Shown in pieces: positions 5,342 through 5,659 of a stretch of DNA of 5,659 nucleotides (within the stretch, counting starts at the first letter, position 1; the number at the start of each line of letters is the position of its first letter). The notes under the pieces are model-generated. The model had not been told where the DNA came from, ran no database searches, and saw only the letters and a list, made by a program, of their open reading frames with translations. Origin of the DNA: Anaerolineales bacterium (GTDB lineage: Bacteria; Chloroflexota; Anaerolineae; Anaerolineales; Villigracilaceae); contig WGAD01000068.1 in assembly GCA_015489255.1 (NCBI GenBank), positions 1 through 5,659 on the forward strand, written 5' to 3'. Both the position numbers and the translations under genes were made by a program.

Positions 5342-5391
5342 ATTATAGCCGAGGAAGCCGGATATGGCAAGGTTTTTCCTGGGCTTTTTTT
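5342..5391 (-). promoter_or_regulatory. Sigma70-type promoter of tRNA-Val with A-tract UP-like element
   Basis: On the minus strand TTGCCA (5370-5365) and a perfect TATAAT (5347-5342) are spaced 17 bp apart. The start point would fall near 5335, about six bases before the mature tRNA. Two A tracts (5391-5385 and 5377-5373), roughly one helical turn apart, lie just upstream of the -35, as in UP elements of stable-RNA promoters. This stretch fills the gap after the peptidase gene. Confidence 0.85.
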
Positions 5392-5396
5392 GGGGT

Positions 5397-5659
5397 TTAG
5401 GGCGGCGGCAAAAAGTCCCAGGGGTTGACTTTGCCGTATTGGGTGTGCATCAATTCGAAGTGCAGGTGTGGGCCGGATGAGTTGCCGGTGGAGCCAATGG
5501 CGCCGATCACTTCGCCCTGGCCGACGCTTTGCCCGCACACGACGTTCAGGGCGCTCATGTGCGCGTAGAGCGATTGCCAGCCGTTGCCGTGATCGATCAT
5601 CACCATGTAGCCGTAGCCCCAGTCGTTCCAGCCGGCGTACACAACGACGCCGGCGTCCA
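5397..5659 (-). CDS. M23/LytM-type metallopeptidase, C-terminal end (5' part outside window)
   Basis: The visible 86 residues are the end of a zinc peptidase that cleaves peptidoglycan cross-bridges or stems, or a LytM-like regulator of such enzymes. They include VVVYAGWNDWGYGYMVMIDH (visible 4-23), SLYAHMS with the catalytic-type His33, the GQ/GE.IG..G.TGNSSGPHLHFEL turn with His64 and the zinc-ligand His66 (HxH), and a proline-rich end VNPWDFLPPP. The first zinc-ligand motif (HxxxD), any signal peptide and any LysM or coiled-coil domain would lie upstream and cannot be judged. A GTG at 5642 is in frame but interrupts the conserved beta strand, so it is internal and not the start. The protein is presumably exported. 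The gene ends about 27 bp before the tRNA promoter with no clear terminator of its own, and it is not part of the R-M operon. Confidence 0.88.
   Translation of the reverse strand, partial: DAGVVVYAGWNDWGYGYMVMIDHGNGWQSLYAHMSALNVVCGQSVGQGEVIGAIGSTGNSSGPHLHFELMHTQYGKVNPWDFLPPP

Noticed and set aside
5371..5399. Terminator for the peptidase gene
   Set aside because: On the coding strand the tract is A-rich rather than T-rich and no stem precedes it; it reads better as an UP-like element of the tRNA promoter.

Overview
The window reads as a type I restriction-modification (R-M) operon on the minus strand of a GC-rich bacterium, downstream of a tRNA gene and the end of a cell-wall peptidase gene. 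The GC-rich codon use, the 74-nt tRNA without an encoded CCA, the style of the M23 peptidase and the GTAGAGAC/GTAGGGAC palindromes would fit an uncultured Chloroflexota (Anaerolineae-like) genome. That is an impression from memory of such sequences, not a proof. Everything supported here lies on the minus strand, so transcription runs from high to low coordinates.

Layout in transcription order: (1) 5659-5397, the last 86 codons of an M23/LytM-type metallopeptidase. (2) A strong sigma70-type promoter (TTGCCA, 17 bp, TATAAT) driving tRNA-Val(CAC) at 5329-5256, followed by a rho-independent terminator. (3) hsdM (5032-2579), a long 817-residue N6-adenine methyltransferase subunit. (4) A 118-residue four-helix-bundle protein (2512-2156) of the 23S-rRNA-intervening-sequence/Avd-like family. 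(5) hsdS (2159-795), the specificity subunit with two target recognition domains, coupled to the previous gene by an ATGA overlap. (6) A RAYT-type HUH/Y1 transposase (718-149). (7) The first 48 codons of hsdR (145-1), which continues beyond the window. HsdM and HsdS should form the M2S methyltransferase, and HsdR adds the ATP-driven translocase/nuclease. The four-helix-bundle gene and the RAYT are two accessory genes lodged in the operon without breaking it.

The unusual content is repeat DNA inside coding sequence. Palindromes beginning GTAGAGAC, GTAGGGAC or GTACAGAC occur inside hsdM (twice), inside the transposase and inside hsdR. A fifth copy lies in the 5' leader of the transposase. The four coding copies are all translated without a stop and in the same frame (GTA NNG AC.., Val-X-Thr), which recalls the in-frame palindromic elements of Rickettsia. 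A second repeat family, built on CCATTAT/ATAATGG, bounds the four-helix-bundle gene in inverted orientation. One array supplies the last five codons and stop of hsdM. The other supplies a 21-bp tandem repeat encoding an (SIPHSPL)n N-terminal extension on HsdS.

The best candidate for something undescribed is therefore a pair of small repeat systems, each with a plausible partner gene (palindromes with the RAYT; CCATTAT arrays with the four-helix-bundle gene), that have inserted repeatedly into one R-M operon while keeping every reading frame open.
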